This document shows, one piece after another, positions 34,001-43,046 of a stretch of DNA of 64,000 bases (position 1 is the stretch's first letter; each line of letters opens with the position of its first letter). The position numbers were made by a program, and so were the translations under genes. The DNA is from Oscillospiraceae bacterium. Its GTDB lineage: Bacteria > Bacillota > Clostridia > Oscillospirales > Ruminococcaceae. The notes below the pieces were generated by a model. It searched no databases and was not told the DNA's origin. It saw only the letters and a program-made list of their open reading frames with translations. Where the stretch lies: assembly GCA_902363145.1 (NCBI GenBank), contig CABIZB010000002.1:124001-188000 (forward strand), given 5' to 3'.

Positions 34001-34453
34001 TTATTGGTTATCGGTATGAAAATCACCGCAGCAGCAGTGAGTTTTTTCCTTGTCGTCCAGCAGGTCTTTCAGCGTGTAGCTGTCAACATAAGCGTTGATC
34101 TGCTCTGCAAGCCCGTTCCAGAACGGAAATGTGTAGCAGGTACAGTTTCCCGTACACTTTTTGCCGTCCTTTGCAAGGCAGGCAACGGGGATAAGGTCGC
34201 CCTCGACGGCTTTGAGTATCTCCCCCACGGTGTATTCCGATGGAGAACGCACGAGCCTGTAGCCCCCCACCTTGCCGATGGAGCTTTGCACCAGCTCTTT
34301 CTTGCAAAGCTCGGTCATAATGCTTTCCAGATACTTTCTGGAAATATCCTGCCGCTGTGCAATATCCTTGAGCCTGATATTTTCATCGCCCTGCTGCTCT
34401 GCCATATCAAGCATCACACGCAGCGCATACCGCCCCTTAGACGATATCATCAT
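34001..34453 (-). CDS. Rrf2-family regulator of the suf operon (IscR-like)
   Basis: About 150 residues: an N-terminal winged helix (ISSKGRYALRVMLDMA, RQDISRKYLESIM, GGYRLVRSP) and a Cys cluster (VACLAKDGKKCTGNCTCYT), the Rrf2/IscR layout in which three Cys hold a 2Fe-2S cluster. It probably senses iron-sulfur status and represses sufCBDSU when clusters are plentiful. The first of two adjacent ATGs (34453) follows GGAGCGG. Its stop is 18 nt before sufC, so it heads the operon and regulates itself. CymR-like control of cysteine metabolism is an alternative, but the cysteines favour the IscR type. Confidence 0.88.
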   Translation of the reverse strand: MMISSKGRYALRVMLDMAEQQGDENIRLKDIAQRQDISRKYLESIMTELCKKELVQSSIGKVGGYRLVRSPSEYTVGEILKAVEGDLIPVACLAKDGKKCTGNCTCYTFPFWNGLAEQINAYVDSYTLKDLLDDKEKTHCCCGDFHTDNQ

Positions 34454-34515
34454 AGGCACCGCTCCTTTCACAGCAAAGTTTATCATATCTTACCGATAGA
34501 CATTATATAGCCGCA

Positions 34516-34542
34516 ATAAACCGCATTCCGAGTGCGTTTTAT
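34516..34542. promoter_or_regulatory. Candidate Rrf2 operator in the suf leader
   Basis: Inverted repeat ATAAACCGCA - 7 nt - TGCGTTTTAT (9 of 10 positions symmetrical), just downstream of the suf promoter and upstream of the Rrf2 gene, where an autorepressor would bind. Confidence 0.45.
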
Positions 34543-34579
34543 CATAACAAGGCTGTAAATTCATACCTTTTCAATAAGT

Positions 34580-34607
34580 ATTATACCACAAATTCCTACA
34601 AAGTCAA
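34580..34607 (-). promoter_or_regulatory. Promoter of the rrf2-suf operon
   Basis: On the minus strand TTGACT (34602-34607) and TATAAT (34580-34585) with a 16-bp spacer, about 130 nt before the Rrf2 start. Confidence 0.75.
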
Positions 34608-34669
34608 TAGGAGTTTATAATAAGTCGTTGTATCAAAGCTGAAAATTTTATGAACAGTGCAGAATAATA

Positions 34670-34764
34670 CTGATCACCACTAAAACTATAGACAAAAATC
34701 ATCACATGATCCATATACGCAAGATCATGCTCGATTTTTTGTATAGTTTTTAATTGGTGCTTAG
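34670..34764. mobile_element. MITE-B copy 2 (95 bp, TA flanks)
   Basis: CTGATCACCAC to ATTGGTGCTTAG with TA at 34668-34669 and 34765-34766. Same orientation as copy 1; more diverged (CACTAAAAC for CAATAAAAC, ATCACATGATCC for ATCGCATAATAC). It lies between the divergent suf and histidine kinase promoters. Confidence 0.85.
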
Positions 34765-34835
34765 TATAAAAGCATTTTCAATTACAGATATTTATTTCAG
34801 TCAGAAATTTTTTATCTCACAGCCGGGCAGGAATA

Positions 34836-34864
34836 TTGACACCCGAGCGTTTATGTTATATAAT
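34836..34864 (+). promoter_or_regulatory. Consensus promoter of the hybrid kinase gene
   Basis: Perfect TTGACA (34836-34841) and TATAAT (34859-34864) with a 17-bp spacer. Because the kinase frame is open through this promoter, it also rules out starts before about 34870. Confidence 0.85.
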
Positions 34865-34934
34865 TAACCATATATATTTGCAACGGTTTAAAGCAAAAAA
34901 AAGCATAATACTAATTATAAACGAGGTGCCGGAA

Positions 34935-36818
34935 TTGACCGCAGAAGAATTCATCGCCAATAATCTTGCCCCTATAATGGGTCTGCTTTTCCTGCTGATG
35001 ACTATAGTAAAAAATGATACCATGGATCTGCCCGACAGGAAGCTGTTTTTGCATATCTGGATATTTGAGCTGCTGGAGCTTACAGCATATAACCTTGAGC
35101 TTGTTACCGCATCATACGACCACCCCACCAATATGCGGATATTTCTTTCCGCCCTGGGCTATTCACTGCGGCCGCTGATACCGTACATACTTATCAAGCT
35201 GATAAATCGTGTGGAAGACAAGAAAATATACGAGGTACTGCTGATATTGCCGTGGGTACTGGCTGTGATACTGTCGTTCTCCGCATTCTTTACGGATATC
35301 GCCTACAGCTATGATGCACAGAACGTGTTCCACAGAGGTCCGCTGGGCTACTTCTGCCAGGTGATAACCGTATTGTATATGTTCATACTGATGATACGTG
35401 CTATCCGCTCCCATATCTTTGACAAAAGGATAGAATCAAAGGTAATGCTGCTGGTGATGGCATATATCACTGTTGCCATGGTGCTGGAAGCAGCTTTCGG
35501 CATAAGGAGCATAGGCAGGACTTCCATGGTGTATAGCACCGTTTTCTTCATGTTCGCCCTGCAGACAAACAAGCTGAGGAAGATGATACCCGCCGTCAGC
35601 GAGAACGAAGCGCTGAAAAACGCTCTTGCCGATGTTGAGCGTGCAAAGCAGGAGGCAGAAAGAGCAAACGCCGCAAAATCACGTTTTCTTTCAAGAATGT
35701 CCCATGATATCAGAACACCCCTTAACGGAATAATCGGTATCCTTGAAATAAACAGCAAGTGCCATGATGAACAGATCGAGCAGGAAAACCGTGATAAGGC
35801 AATGGTAGCCGCAAATCACCTGCTGAGCCTTATAAACGACGTTCTGGAAATGAGCAAGCTGGAGGACGAGAACACCAAGCTTGAACACACGGCTTTTGAT
35901 CTTAAGGCTCTCACCGAGGACGTGCTTGTCATCACGGGAATGCGTGCCGCCGAAGAGGGCATCACCCTTGTTCACAGCGACTGCTCCTCTCAATTCCAAT
36001 ATCCGTATGTTTACGGCAGTCCTCTTCACGTCCGCCAGATTTTCCTAAACATTTTCAGCAATGCCATAAAGTACAACAAGCCCTCCGGTCAGATATCCTG
36101 CAAGGTCATGCTTGAAGGCAATGACGATAAGACCGTTCATTACAGGTGCATCATCGCCGACACGGGCATAGGAATGAGCAAGGATTACCTTGAACACATT
36201 TTCGAGCCGTTCTCCCAGGAAGAAAGTGACACCCGCACAAGCTACCGTGGAACAGGTCTGGGCATGGCAATAGTCAAGACCCTTATCGACAAAATGGGCG
36301 GAACTATCGACATACAGAGTGAGCCTGATGTGGGAACGACCTTCACCGTGTCCCTCCCCTTTGAGATAGCAAGCGTGGAAGATGTACACACCCTTACCGA
36401 CGATGAGACCAAGGCGGATATCTCGGGAATGAAGCTGCTTATCGTTGAGGATAACGAGCTTAACCTTGAAATAGCAAAATATCTCCTTGAAGACGCAGGC
36501 GCAGTTACCGACACTGCCGCTGACGGCGAGCAGGCTGTGAAGAAGTTCACCCAATCGCCCGAGGGCACATATGACGCTATCCTTATGGATATAATGATGC
36601 CCGTTATGGACGGATATGCCGCCACAAAGGCGATAAGAGAGTATGACAGACCCGACGCCAAAACTATCCCCATAATCGCCATGACCGCCAACGCCTTTGC
36701 GGAGGACGTTCTGAAGTGCAAAAGCGCAGGCATGAACGACCATCTGGCAAAGCCACTGGTGCTTGACACTGTTATGAAAACACTTGCAAAATACAAAGCC
36801 CCCGCTAAAGCGCAATAA
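34935..36818 (+). CDS. Hybrid sensor histidine kinase / response regulator
   Basis: About 627 residues. An N-terminal region of six or seven membrane helices (about 10-215) serves as sensor. A short coiled coil leads to HisKA (SRMSHDIRTPLNGIIG, phospho-His about 260) and the HATPase with DTGIGMS and GTGLGMAIVK boxes. A receiver domain (about 500-620) has VEDNELN, the phospho-Asp in ILMDIMMPVMDG, Thr in AMTAN and Lys in LAKPL. No HPt or output domain is present, so the signal must pass to a separate HPt or act within the protein. I chose TTG 34935 (GAGGTG six bases upstream); GTG 34926 is possible. The input is unknown. Confidence 0.85.
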   Translation: MTAEEFIANNLAPIMGLLFLLMTIVKNDTMDLPDRKLFLHIWIFELLELTAYNLELVTASYDHPTNMRIFLSALGYSLRPLIPYILIKLINRVEDKKIYEVLLILPWVLAVILSFSAFFTDIAYSYDAQNVFHRGPLGYFCQVITVLYMFILMIRAIRSHIFDKRIESKVMLLVMAYITVAMVLEAAFGIRSIGRTSMVYSTVFFMFALQTNKLRKMIPAVSENEALKNALADVERAKQEAERANAAKSRFLSRMSHDIRTPLNGIIGILEINSKCHDEQIEQENRDKAMVAANHLLSLINDVLEMSKLEDENTKLEHTAFDLKALTEDVLVITGMRAAEEGITLVHSDCSSQFQYPYVYGSPLHVRQIFLNIFSNAIKYNKPSGQISCKVMLEGNDDKTVHYRCIIADTGIGMSKDYLEHIFEPFSQEESDTRTSYRGTGLGMAIVKTLIDKMGGTIDIQSEPDVGTTFTVSLPFEIASVEDVHTLTDDETKADISGMKLLIVEDNELNLEIAKYLLEDAGAVTDTAADGEQAVKKFTQSPEGTYDAILMDIMMPVMDGYAATKAIREYDRPDAKTIPIIAMTANAFAEDVLKCKSAGMNDHLAKPLVLDTVMKTLAKYKAPAKAQ

Positions 36819-36830
36819 TTAGTATAACAT

Positions 36831-36868
36831 ATCGGCTGCTGCAGTTTTGCTGTAACAGCCGATTTTTT
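36831..36868 (+). terminator. Terminator of the kinase gene
   Basis: Stem ATCGGCTG (36831-36838) / CAGCCGAT (36856-36863) followed by six T. Confidence 0.85.
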
Positions 36869-36947
36869 GTCTCCTGTTCTTTAAACGGCTGTCCTTACAT
36901 ATAAATTACCAACCAAGGATAATCATACAGCCAAAGGAGACGCAGAT

Positions 36948-39626
36948 ATGTCACAAAGCATATTGGAACGGGAATATGAAGTCCGCCCGAAAAAGCAGGG
37001 CGGCGGAATGGGACTTACCTCGGAAGAGGCGGCGGCACTGTTAAAGGAATACGGCGAGAACACTCTGCTATCGGACAAGAAGGCAAAGCCTCTCAGGATA
37101 TTCTTAGGGCAGTTCAGGGACGTTATGGTCATGATACTCCTTATTGCCGCAGGAATATCCGCATTCATCGGCGAAACTGCGGATGCTGTGACCATTATAA
37201 TCATAGTGATGCTCAACGCCATACTGGGCTTTATCCAGGAGTACCGCACTGAAAAAACTTTGCTGGCGCTTAAAAGTATGTCCGCCCCCAGTGCAAAGGT
37301 CTGCCGTGACGGTCATATGACAGTTATCCCCGCTTCCCAGCTTGTTCCGGGAGACATCATCTCGGTGGAGGCAGGCGACAAGGTGGCAGCGGACGCAGTT
37401 CTGCTCACCGCCAAGGGACTTATGGCGGAGGAAAGCATTCTAACAGGGGAAAGCGAGCCTGTTGCCAAGCGCTGCGGCAACACATCGGACAAGGATAACT
37501 CCGCAGGCAAGGAGAACATCATCTACAGCGGCACCATGATAACCAAAGGCACAGCCCGTGCAAAGGTCATAGCCACAGGCGTTAATGCCCAGATGGGCAA
37601 AATATCCGATATGCTCACCGACATCGAGGACGAGGAAACTCCCCTGCAAAAGCGCCTCGGAGAGCTGGGAAAGATCGTTGCAATCATCTGCATAGCCGTC
37701 TGCTTCATTGTGGCAGGGGCAGGCATTTTAAAGGGCGAGCCTGTTTTCGATATGCTCATGACAGGCATAACGATCGCCATAGCGGCTATCCCCGAGGGGC
37801 TTCCCGCCACAGTCACCATTGCGCTTGCGCTGGCTGTCAGCCGAATGCTTAGCAAAAATGCCCTTGTTCACAAGCTCCACTCCGTGGAAACTCTGGGCTG
37901 CACATCGGTCATCTGCACCGACAAGACGGGAACTATCACCGAAAACAAAATGACCGTCCGCAAGGCGTGGACAGATGAGGGCGAATACGATCTTTCGGGT
38001 CAGGGCTACCGCCGTGGGGGAAATATCCGCTGCGGAGAAGATATCGTCACAAAAATGTCCTCCAAGCCCCTGTGCGAAATGCTCCGCTGCGGAGTGCTCT
38101 GCAACAATGGCGATATTGCCACCCAAGATAGCATTGCAAGCGATACATCTGACATCGGCGAATGGTCAGCCGCAGGCGATCCCACCGAAACAGCTCTCCT
38201 TATTGCCGCAGCCAAGGGCGGAATGAGCCACAGCGCCGAAAGGACAGCTTTCAGGCGCCTGGACGAGATCCCCTTTGACAGCGACACAAGGCGAATGACC
38301 GTGACCGTCCGCACTCCCTCGGGGGACACATCATCATACACCAAGGGCGCTGCGGATATTATCCTCAGCCGCTGCACGGAGATACTTACCTCAGGCGGCG
38401 TAAAGCCTCTGGGCTACAGCACACGCAAAAGGATAGAAGATGCCTGCGCCGAAATGTCCTCAGCAGCACTGCGGGTATTGGCATTTGCATACAAGCCCAA
38501 GGGGGATAACAGCCCCGACTCGGGAATGGTATTTCTCGGACTTATGGGAATGTCCGACCCTCCCCGTGAAGAGGCAAAAAAAGCCGTCCGACTCTGCCGT
38601 GAAGCAGGTATCAGGACAGTAATGATAACAGGCGACCACAGGAACACCGCTGCCGCCGTAGCAAGGCAGGCAGGCATTTTAAGGGAAAACTCCCCCGAAA
38701 GTGCAGTCATCACGGGAGCGGAGCTGGAAAATATGTCCGACAGCGAGCTTGAAAAGGCAGCCGCAGGCGCAAACGTGTTTGCACGGGTCTCCCCTGCCGA
38801 CAAGCTGAGGATAGTCAGGGCCTACAAGCGTCTGGGGCACATAGTCACCATGACAGGCGACGGCGTGAACGACGCTCCTGCCGTAAAGGAGGCGGACATC
38901 GGCGTTGCCATGGGCATAACAGGCACGGACGTTACCCGTCAGGCGGCGGATATGGTGCTGCTGGACGATAACTTTGCCACCCTTGTAAGCGCCGTGGAGC
39001 AGGGCCGTGGCATATATGCAAATATCCGCAAATTTGTCCGCTACCTGCTTTCCTGCAACATAGGCGAGGTGCTGACCATGTTTCTCGGCATAATCTTTGG
39101 AATGCCCATGGTGCTTATGCCCTCACAGATACTGCTGGTAAATCTGGTAACCGACGGTCTGCCTGCCGTGGCGCTGGGCGTAGAGCCTTGCGGCGAGGAG
39201 AATATGAGAAAGCCCCCACGCCACAAGGACGAAAGCTTTTTCTCAGGCGGACTTATGTTCCGCATAGTTTTCAGGGGCATACTCATCGGCATATGCACCC
39301 TTGCATGCTTCACGGTAATGCTCCGCACAGGCGCAGGTCTGGGAGCCGCCCGCACGGGAGCGCTGCTGACGCTGGTAATGTCACAGCTTTTCCACGTTTT
39401 CGAGTGCAAATCCGAGACAAAGAACATCTTCACCGTTCCCTACTTCAACAACCCCAAGCTTATACTTGCGGTGCTGTGCTCGGCAGCGGCAATATTCGGC
39501 GCAATCTATTTTCCGCCCCTCCAGACCGTGTTCAGAACAGTTCCTCTGAACGGTGAGCAGGTGCTCATCTCTCTGGCTCTTGCCTTTGCCGCTCCCCTCT
39601 TGCAGTGCTTTGCAAGGCACAGGTAA
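36948..39626 (+). CDS. P-type calcium-transporting ATPase (SERCA/PMR1-like)
   Basis: 892 residues, complete. It has an N-terminal cation-ATPase domain (GLTSEEAAALLKEYGEN), ILTGESEPV in the actuator, the M4 ion site AAIPEGLPATV, the phosphorylation motif CTDKTGTITENK, TGDGVNDAPAVK in the hinge, and six C-terminal helices with NLVTDGLPAVALGVEP. The Glu in IPEGLP and Asn/Asp in NLVTDG are those of Ca2+ pumps (type IIA), so it likely exports Ca2+ (Mn2+ is possible). AAAGGAGACGC precedes the ATG. It is monocistronic between two terminators. Confidence 0.93.
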   Translation: MSQSILEREYEVRPKKQGGGMGLTSEEAAALLKEYGENTLLSDKKAKPLRIFLGQFRDVMVMILLIAAGISAFIGETADAVTIIIIVMLNAILGFIQEYRTEKTLLALKSMSAPSAKVCRDGHMTVIPASQLVPGDIISVEAGDKVAADAVLLTAKGLMAEESILTGESEPVAKRCGNTSDKDNSAGKENIIYSGTMITKGTARAKVIATGVNAQMGKISDMLTDIEDEETPLQKRLGELGKIVAIICIAVCFIVAGAGILKGEPVFDMLMTGITIAIAAIPEGLPATVTIALALAVSRMLSKNALVHKLHSVETLGCTSVICTDKTGTITENKMTVRKAWTDEGEYDLSGQGYRRGGNIRCGEDIVTKMSSKPLCEMLRCGVLCNNGDIATQDSIASDTSDIGEWSAAGDPTETALLIAAAKGGMSHSAERTAFRRLDEIPFDSDTRRMTVTVRTPSGDTSSYTKGAADIILSRCTEILTSGGVKPLGYSTRKRIEDACAEMSSAALRVLAFAYKPKGDNSPDSGMVFLGLMGMSDPPREEAKKAVRLCREAGIRTVMITGDHRNTAAAVARQAGILRENSPESAVITGAELENMSDSELEKAAAGANVFARVSPADKLRIVRAYKRLGHIVTMTGDGVNDAPAVKEADIGVAMGITGTDVTRQAADMVLLDDNFATLVSAVEQGRGIYANIRKFVRYLLSCNIGEVLTMFLGIIFGMPMVLMPSQILLVNLVTDGLPAVALGVEPCGEENMRKPPRHKDESFFSGGLMFRIVFRGILIGICTLACFTVMLRTGAGLGAARTGALLTLVMSQLFHVFECKSETKNIFTVPYFNNPKLILAVLCSAAAIFGAIYFPPLQTVFRTVPLNGEQVLISLALAFAAPLLQCFARHR

Positions 39627-39640
39627 TGAAATATAGCCAA

Positions 39641-39673
39641 AACACGCCCCGCAGGCTTACTGTGGGGCGTGTT
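39641..39673. terminator. Terminator after the calcium ATPase
   Basis: AACACGCCCCGCAG / CTGTGGGGCGTGTT form a long GC-rich stem (39641-39654, 39660-39673). The T-tract is weak on the plus side. Confidence 0.75.
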
Positions 39674-39699
39674 GTCATATTCCTGTTTTTTCTTTCATA

Positions 39700-39795
39700 C
39701 TAAGAACCAATTAAAAACTATACAAAAAATCGAGCATAATCTTGCGTATATGGATTATGCGATGATTTTTTGTCTATAGTTTTATTGGCGATTAG
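39700..39795. mobile_element. MITE-B copy 3 (96 bp), inverted, overlapping a gene 3' end
   Basis: CTAAGAACCAATT to ATTGGCGATTAG with TA at 39698-39699 and 39796-39797, opposite in orientation to copies 1 and 2. It overlaps the last 25 codons and the stop of the YunG-like gene, so the element's sequence is translated. Confidence 0.85.
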
Positions 39796-40212
39796 TATCA
39801 GGCGGTCTCTGAGATACTCATATCTCAGCCGCTTTTCTTCCTTGGCAAAATGCACTTCTCTGAGCTGTTCGGGGTTATTTTCGTAGCACAGCTTTTCATC
39901 GCCGAACTGCTCGCTGGTAAGGTCAAAAACGCAGTCGCCTATAACATTGTAGCAGTGATAATTGCCGCCGCTGCGAAGTATGCCGTAAACCTTTCCGCCG
40001 AAAATATCCTGAGCAAGGAATGCGGTTATTGAGCACTGACCCAGAGTTTTATTATCCTCCGACCACTTATCCCTGAGCCTTGGGGCACAGGTGTCTGCGC
40101 ACCATATGCCGCACAGCATATCATAAAGCATTCTCAGGTCTTTTATCGCCTTGTATTCGTCATTTGCGGGAGGAACATCTGCCCTTTCCCAGCCGTAAAA
40201 TTTATATTCCAT
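39718..40212 (-). CDS. YunG-like protein whose C-terminus is encoded by MITE-B
   Basis: 164 residues. The first 139 resemble the YunG family of small hypothetical proteins: TLGQCSITAFLAQDIFGG, a NYHCYN strand and FDLTSEQFG, a Cys/His/Asp order that recalls transglutaminase or papain folds. From residue 140 on (IANKTIDKKSSHN...ARFFV) the reading frame runs through the MITE-B copy, which also supplies the TAG stop; the same peptide string appears in frame in copy 4. The original C-terminus has therefore been replaced or trimmed. Whether the protein still works is unknown. Its stop is followed by the end of the element. It lies 1 nt after the YaiI-like gene. Confidence 0.75.
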   Translation of the reverse strand: MEYKFYGWERADVPPANDEYKAIKDLRMLYDMLCGIWCADTCAPRLRDKWSEDNKTLGQCSITAFLAQDIFGGKVYGILRSGGNYHCYNVIGDCVFDLTSEQFGDEKLCYENNPEQLREVHFAKEEKRLRYEYLRDRLILIANKTIDKKSSHNPYTQDYARFFV

Positions 40213-40213
40213 A

Positions 40214-40648
40214 TTATCCTTTCATAAGCAAGGCTTCAAGCGCTTTTTCAAACATCTCGTCCTGCTGCAGCGTGCGCTTGGGGCAGCCTTTAAGCCTGCC
40301 GCCGCTTCTGCGCACCTTTTTGCCTATGGCACGAAATTCCAGCAGACCCGAGATGTTCTCGTCCGAATACTGCTTTCCGTCCTGATTTATCACCAGCGCC
40401 GACCTGCCAAGGCACATTGCCGCCAGACCGTAATCCTGAGTGACGGCGATATCCCCTGCCGAAAGCATATTTACCAGCCTGAAATCGACGCTGTCAGCGC
40501 CCTTTTCCACCACGATAGTTTCCGCTCCCTCACGCTCTATCCTGTGGCAGGTGTCGCAGAGGATAACGCAGCCAACGTGATATTTTTTCGCCAGCCTTAC
40601 CGTGATATCCACCACAGGGCAGCCGTCTGCGTCAATATAAATTTTCAT
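40214..40648 (-). CDS. YaiI/YqxD family protein (DUF188)
   Basis: 144 residues. The family signature IYIDADGCPVV begins the protein and VDFRLVNMLSAGDIAVTQDYGLA follows. It has a PIN-like nuclease fold with conserved acidic residues, but the substrate is unknown. It lies between pncB (1-nt gap) and the YunG-like gene (1-nt gap), so the three are cotranscribed. Confidence 0.9.
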   Translation of the reverse strand: MKIYIDADGCPVVDITVRLAKKYHVGCVILCDTCHRIEREGAETIVVEKGADSVDFRLVNMLSAGDIAVTQDYGLAAMCLGRSALVINQDGKQYSDENISGLLEFRAIGKKVRRSGGRLKGCPKRTLQQDEMFEKALEALLMKG

Positions 40649-40649
40649 A

Positions 40650-42086
40650 TCAAACGCTCATTTCGTTGAGCAGGTCATTTTTCTTGTCCCACAGCTTCTT
40701 TGAAAGGTCAACGTAATACTCGTGGGGATTTTCAAATCTTGTTACCTCGCTCCAGAGCGTGCCTATCTGCTCACGGCAGAAATCACGTATCTCCGTTGCG
40801 GAGGGGGACTCATATACGCACTCGCCCTTGTCAAATATCTGCACCAGGAGCTTCTTTGCGGTAAAGTCGGTGACAGTCTTTTTCTTGTATGGGTGCTCAG
40901 GGTCAAAAATGGTGTAGGGCTTGGTGTCATCTACCTCTTCGCCATAGCAGGTGATAAGGTCGGCAATAGCCTTGCCGGTGGTCTTGTCGTAAAATCTCCA
41001 AAGCTCCTTGAAATCGGGAGTTGTTATCTTGGTAACATTTTCCGAAAGCTTTATCTTGGGGATTATTTGCCCGTCCTTTTCAACGGCTGTGAGCTTGTAA
41101 ACTCCGCCGAAAACAGGCTCGCTCCTTGATGTGATAAGGCGCTCGCCTACGCCGAAGCTGTCGATGCACGCACCCTGACGGAGAATATCCTCGATGATAT
41201 ATTCGTCAAGGGAGTTGGAAATGCAGATCTTTGCATTGGGGAAGCCCGCATCGTCCAGCATCTTTCTTGCTTTTCTTGAAAGGTATGTGATATCGCCGCT
41301 GTCAATGCGTATGCCCGCAGGCTCATGGCCCTCTGCCCTAAGCTCGTTGAACACCTTGATAGCGTTGGGTATGCCCGATTTAAGCACATTGTAGGTATCC
41401 ACCAGAAGCAGGCAGGCATCGGGATAGCACTTGGCATATGCCCTGAAAGCATCAAGCTCGGAATCGAACATCTGCACCCAGCTGTGAGCCATGGTTCCCA
41501 GAGCGGGAGTGCCCATTTCCTTGTCGGAGATTGTGCAGGCAGTTCCCGCACAGCCGCCGATATATGCAGCTCTTGCGCCGTAGATAGCGCCGTCGCTTCC
41601 CTGAGCTCGCCTTGAACCGAACTCCATAACAGCTCTGCCGTCAGCAGCCTTTACGATACGTGCAGCCTTTGTGGCGATAAGGCACTGGTGATTTATGCAG
41701 AGCAGCAGCATGGTCTCCATAAGCTGAGCCTGGATCGCAGGGCCTTTTACAATGACCAGCGGCTCATTTGGGAAAACGGGAGTTCCCTCGGGGATAGCCC
41801 ACACATCGCAGGAGAACTTGAAGTTTCTCAGATAATCAAGAAACTTTTCGGAAAATATCTTCTTGTCCCTGAGATATGCAATGTCCTCGTCTGTAAAGGA
41901 CAGCTTCTTGATATAGTTTATAGCCTGCTCCAGTCCGCACATAACCGCAAAGCCGCCGTTATCGGGAACTTTTCTGAAATAAAGGTCAAAGCAGCACACG
42001 GTATCGGCAAGCCCGTTTTCCAGGTAGCCGTTGCCCATGGTCAGCTCGTAGAAATCTGTGAGAAGTGTAAGATTACGGTCGTTCAT
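40650..42086 (-). CDS. pncB: Nicotinate phosphoribosyltransferase
   Basis: 478 residues. LLTDFYELTMGNGYL at the start, VMEFGSRRAQGSDGAIYGARAAYIGG with the PRPP-contacting residues, the conserved His in TMAHSWVQMF and the IRIDSGD loop identify the clostridial-type NAPRTase. It converts nicotinate and PRPP to nicotinate mononucleotide, with ATP hydrolysis, in NAD salvage. I chose ATG 42086 (MNDRNLTLL) over ATG 42095, which lies too close to AAAGGA. A nicotinamidase-like gene lies directly upstream and would supply its substrate; nadE at 9 kb completes the pathway. Confidence 0.93.
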   Translation of the reverse strand: MNDRNLTLLTDFYELTMGNGYLENGLADTVCCFDLYFRKVPDNGGFAVMCGLEQAINYIKKLSFTDEDIAYLRDKKIFSEKFLDYLRNFKFSCDVWAIPEGTPVFPNEPLVIVKGPAIQAQLMETMLLLCINHQCLIATKAARIVKAADGRAVMEFGSRRAQGSDGAIYGARAAYIGGCAGTACTISDKEMGTPALGTMAHSWVQMFDSELDAFRAYAKCYPDACLLLVDTYNVLKSGIPNAIKVFNELRAEGHEPAGIRIDSGDITYLSRKARKMLDDAGFPNAKICISNSLDEYIIEDILRQGACIDSFGVGERLITSRSEPVFGGVYKLTAVEKDGQIIPKIKLSENVTKITTPDFKELWRFYDKTTGKAIADLITCYGEEVDDTKPYTIFDPEHPYKKKTVTDFTAKKLLVQIFDKGECVYESPSATEIRDFCREQIGTLWSEVTRFENPHEYYVDLSKKLWDKKNDLLNEMSV

Positions 42087-42121
42087 CACGCACATATCCT
42101 TTCATATTATTTTTTATATTT

Positions 42122-42790
42122 TTACTCTGTAACAGCGCTTACAAACTTGATGCCGCTGTCCTTCATAAGCTTGTAGGCAGCAAGATTTGTGAAATCGCTG
42201 CTGTGATAGGGAGCGTCATAGGTCTCGACGCAGTTCACGGGAACGATTATGGACACCGCCTCGTTTTTCTGGGTGAAATAAGTTTTAAGGCTCAGGCAGA
42301 ACTGCATAACGCAGATATCGGTGCAGTCGCCTGTGACGATAAATGTATCTATCTCGGGGTGGCACTCCAGCAGGTCTCTGAACTTTTTCTCGTGAAAGCC
42401 GTTGGTGGAGTTTTTGGGGATAAGGATATAGTCCCCCGCAGCTTTAAGCTCATCGACCACTTCCGACTCGGAGGTATTTTCGATGCAGTGGGGAGGGAAC
42501 GAAAGAAACTCAGCCGCATTTTCCTTGTGGCAGTCCGCAAAAGCAGCGGTAAGGATACCCGCATGAGAGCAGGCACTGAGCAGCCTTGCATTCGGCTTGA
42601 TTATATCCTCTATCCGTGCGGAAGCCATAGCGCCCTCACGGATAAATCCGTTGACGATATCCATAAACACCGCCATGGCTGATTTCTTTGACACAGCTGA
42701 CAGCTTCATTTCGGGGAGAGAGGCAATTTCATTAAGAAGCGACTGAGCCTCAGCTGCAATGCGGGAGGTGCTGTTTTCGGTAAATTTCAT
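42122..42790 (-). CDS. pncA: Isochorismatase-family hydrolase, probable nicotinamidase
   Basis: 222 residues. The catalytic triad is visible: Asp in AVFMDIVNGF, Lys in IPKNSTNGF and Cys in GDCTDICVMQF, with the cis-peptide region before the Cys. It is longer at the N-terminus than E. coli PncA. Location 35 nt upstream of pncB supports nicotinamide deamidation to nicotinate rather than isochorismate cleavage. ATG 42790 follows GAAAGGAAG. It heads the operon pncA-pncB-yaiI-yunG-like. Confidence 0.85.
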   Translation of the reverse strand: MKFTENSTSRIAAEAQSLLNEIASLPEMKLSAVSKKSAMAVFMDIVNGFIREGAMASARIEDIIKPNARLLSACSHAGILTAAFADCHKENAAEFLSFPPHCIENTSESEVVDELKAAGDYILIPKNSTNGFHEKKFRDLLECHPEIDTFIVTGDCTDICVMQFCLSLKTYFTQKNEAVSIIVPVNCVETYDAPYHSSDFTNLAAYKLMKDSGIKFVSAVTE

Positions 42791-42950
42791 ATTATCGGCT
42801 TCCTTTCCGTATGAATGTTATATAAACATTATACCACGGCGTGCCAGAATTGTAAATAGCAAATTGGCAGGCAAAGAAGCTGCAGAGGTCAGGCAAATTA
42901 TATTCACAGTTTATTTACCCATTGCTACCAATGTGAAAATCTTACGTTGA

Positions 42951-42979
42951 TTGACTTATCTGCCCGAAAGTTGTATAAT
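42951..42979 (+). promoter_or_regulatory. Promoter of the threonine/serine exporter gene
   Basis: TTGACT (42951-42956) and TATAAT (42974-42979) with a 17-bp spacer, 67 nt before the ATG. Confidence 0.8.
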
Positions 42980-43046
42980 AGACCTGATAATAGCTTCCGC
43001 AGAGGCGGAGGCAATACTGCAATGTTATTATGGGAGATAATACGCA

